Positions 5,064 through 6,071 of a stretch of DNA of 6,071 nucleotides are shown here, one piece after another. The translations under genes and the position numbers were made by a program. This DNA is from JAFHCF01 sp048497495 (GTDB lineage: Bacteria > Pseudomonadota > Alphaproteobacteria > Rhizobiales > Ancalomicrobiaceae): NCBI GenBank assembly GCA_048497495.1, contig JAFHCF010000004.1, positions 1 to 6,071 on the forward strand, in the 5' to 3' direction. The stretch's first letter is position 1, and the number at the start of each line of letters is the position of its first letter. The notes under the pieces were generated by a model. The model did not search any database and was not told the origin of the DNA. It saw only the letters and a program-made list of their open reading frames with translations.

Positions 5064-5453
5064 TCAGACGCGACGACGCTTGCGCGGGCGGCAGCCGTTG
5101 TGCGGGATCGGCGTGACGTCACGGATCGAGGTCACCATGAAGCCGGCCGCCTGGAGAGCGCGGAGCGCGGATTCACGTCCGGAACCCGGACCACGAACTT
5201 CGACCTCGATGGTGCGCATGCCGTGCTCGGCAGCCTTGCGCGCCGCATCTTCGGCCGCGACCTGAGCGGCGTAGGGGGTCGACTTGCGCGAGCCCTTGAA
5301 GCCGAGAGCACCGGCCGAGGACCACGAAATCGTGTTGCCCTGGGCGTCGGTGATGGTGATCATCGTGTTGTTGAACGTCGAATTCACGTGCGCGACACCA
5401 GACGAGATGTTCTTGCGCTCGCGGCGCTTCACGCGCGTCGCTTCCTTGGCCAT
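5064..5453 (-). CDS. rpsK: 30S ribosomal protein S11
   Basis: Small-subunit platform protein that binds 16S rRNA and helps shape the mRNA exit channel. All 129 residues align with the family: a basic N-terminus (VKRRERKN at 8-15), the GVAHVNSTFNNTMITITDAQGN block at 19-40, SAGALGFKGSRKSTPYAAQ at 46-64, the VRGPGSGRESALRAL signature at 86-100, and the IRDVTPIPHNGCRPRKRRRV end at 110-129. Length equals that of E. coli S11. ATG at 5453 has TAAGGA about 8 nt upstream. It lies between rpsM (85-bp spacer) and rpoA (153-bp spacer), in the usual alpha-operon order, but without rpsD, as is typical of alphaproteobacteria. Confidence 0.98.
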   Translation of the reverse strand: MAKEATRVKRRERKNISSGVAHVNSTFNNTMITITDAQGNTISWSSAGALGFKGSRKSTPYAAQVAAEDAARKAAEHGMRTIEVEVRGPGSGRESALRALQAAGFMVTSIRDVTPIPHNGCRPRKRRRV

Positions 5454-5538
5454 GGAATGTCCTTACCTTCGATCTCTACGCCGCCGTAGTTCCAGCGGCT
5501 CCACCGGGACGGCGCGCGGACGGCGCCACCCCTCATAA

Positions 5539-5907
5539 TCACTTCTTCTTGCCGGCGATCGCCTTCGCCGGACCCTTGCGGGTGCGGGCGTTGGTGTGGG
5601 TGCGCTGACCACGGGTCGGCAGACCACGACGATGACGCAGGCCACGGTAGCAGCCGAGGTCCATCAGACGCTTGATGTTCATCGCCACTTCGCGACGCAG
5701 GTCGCCCTCGACGGTGAATTCGCGGTCGATCATCTCACGGATCTGCAGCACCTCGGCGTCGCTGAGGTCCTGAACCCGGCGCTCGGCCGAGATGTTGATC
5801 TTCTCCACGATCTCGGACGCCTTCTTGGCGCCGATGCCATGGATGTACTGAAGCGCGATGACGACGCGCTTGTTGGTCGGAATGTTCACGCCTGCAATGC
5901 GGGCCAC
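5539..5907 (-). CDS. rpsM: 30S ribosomal protein S13
   Basis: Small-subunit head protein contacting 16S rRNA, the P-site tRNA region and the large subunit through intersubunit bridges. The 122-residue product runs from the invariant MARIAGVNIPTNKR N-terminus through YIHGIGAKKASEI at 21-33. It then has the long helix DAEVLQIREMI at 50-60 and the basic tail RGLRHRRGLPTRGQRTHTNARTRKG at 88-112, ending in GKKK. The start is GTG at 5907: it gives the exact conserved N-terminus, and GGAG stands 7 nt upstream. An upstream in-frame ATG at 5940 would read through this ribosome-binding site and add an unconserved leader, so I reject it. It opens the rpsM-rpsK-rpoA-rplQ string within the window. Confidence 0.98.
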   Translation of the reverse strand: MARIAGVNIPTNKRVVIALQYIHGIGAKKASEIVEKINISAERRVQDLSDAEVLQIREMIDREFTVEGDLRREVAMNIKRLMDLGCYRGLRHRRGLPTRGQRTHTNARTRKGPAKAIAGKKK

Positions 5908-5933
5908 GGTCTTTCTCCAGTCTAACGCCGAGA

Positions 5934-6071
5934 TCACCATCCGATGGGCTCGGGTCTGTCGCCCCGCCGAACGATCCGTTCGAGCACGAACAGATCGGCG
6001 GCCGGACACTCCACGTATCCGGCGCCGATCGCGCGTTCAGCGATGTGGCCGGTGTGATAACGGATTCCACG
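5934..6071 (-). CDS. Possible 3' end of an unrecognised protein-coding gene (partial)
   Basis: A frame open from the window edge (first codon at 6071) to TGA at 5934-5936 encodes 45 residues, RGIRYHTGHIAERAIG and on to a Gly-Trp end. The stop lies 26 bp before the rpsM start, a normal operon spacing. Composition looks protein-like (helical AADLFVLERIVRR at 23-35), but only about 71% of third codon positions are G or C by hand count, and a second frame is also open across this stretch. It does not look like the adenylate kinase C-terminus expected upstream of rpsM in many alphaproteobacteria. I do not recognise a family. The alternative is that this is a non-coding leader carrying the rpsM promoter. 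Confidence 0.35.
   Translation of the reverse strand, partial: RGIRYHTGHIAERAIGAGYVECPAADLFVLERIVRRGDRPEPIGW

Noticed and set aside
5908..6009. N-terminal extension of S13
   Set aside because: The added residues are not conserved, and the GGAG ribosome-binding site for the GTG at 5907 lies inside the extension.

Overview
The window reads as GC-rich alphaproteobacterial chromosome, probably Hyphomicrobiales (Rhizobiales-like). I infer this from the protein sequences of S13, S11, RpoA and L17, the gene order rpsM-rpsK-rpoA-rplQ, and the HtrA-type protease downstream of the ribosomal block. The genus cannot be fixed by eye.

Right half (about 3200-6071, minus strand): the distal end of the alpha operon, transcribed right to left. 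The order is a possible partial unrecognised gene at the window edge, rpsM (S13, GTG start), rpsK (S11), rpoA (RNA polymerase alpha, GTG start), then rplQ (L17), which ends at a clear intrinsic terminator (3161-3180). The rpsK-rpoA and rpoA-rplQ spacers (153 and 261 bp) hold several perfect inverted repeats. These include a terminator-like hairpin directly after the rpoA stop, so rplQ may be expressed at a level different from rpoA.

Middle (about 1524-3160): a small accessory module between rplQ and the protease. It has two parts. The first is a divergent pair, a short-chain dehydrogenase (minus) and an HxlR-family regulator (plus), sharing a 102-bp intergenic region with a repeated ACTNNCCTTTGG element that is the best operator candidate. 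The second is a 76-codon zinc-ribbon protein in an AT-rich patch (about 42% GC by hand count over 2831-3160), with its own sigma70-like promoter. The SDR is closed by an intrinsic terminator.

Left part (21-1427, minus): a secreted HtrA/Do-family serine protease with signal peptide, complete His-Asp-Ser triad and two PDZ domains. A Shine-Dalgarno-like sequence directly after its stop suggests a further gene beyond position 1.

Most of the window is conserved housekeeping DNA. The parts worth a second look are the module inserted after rplQ (redox-type regulator plus SDR plus zinc protein), the hairpin array between rpoA and rplQ, and the unidentified open frame where adk would often lie upstream of rpsM. 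I found no evidence for a CRISPR array, transposon, tRNA or rRNA.
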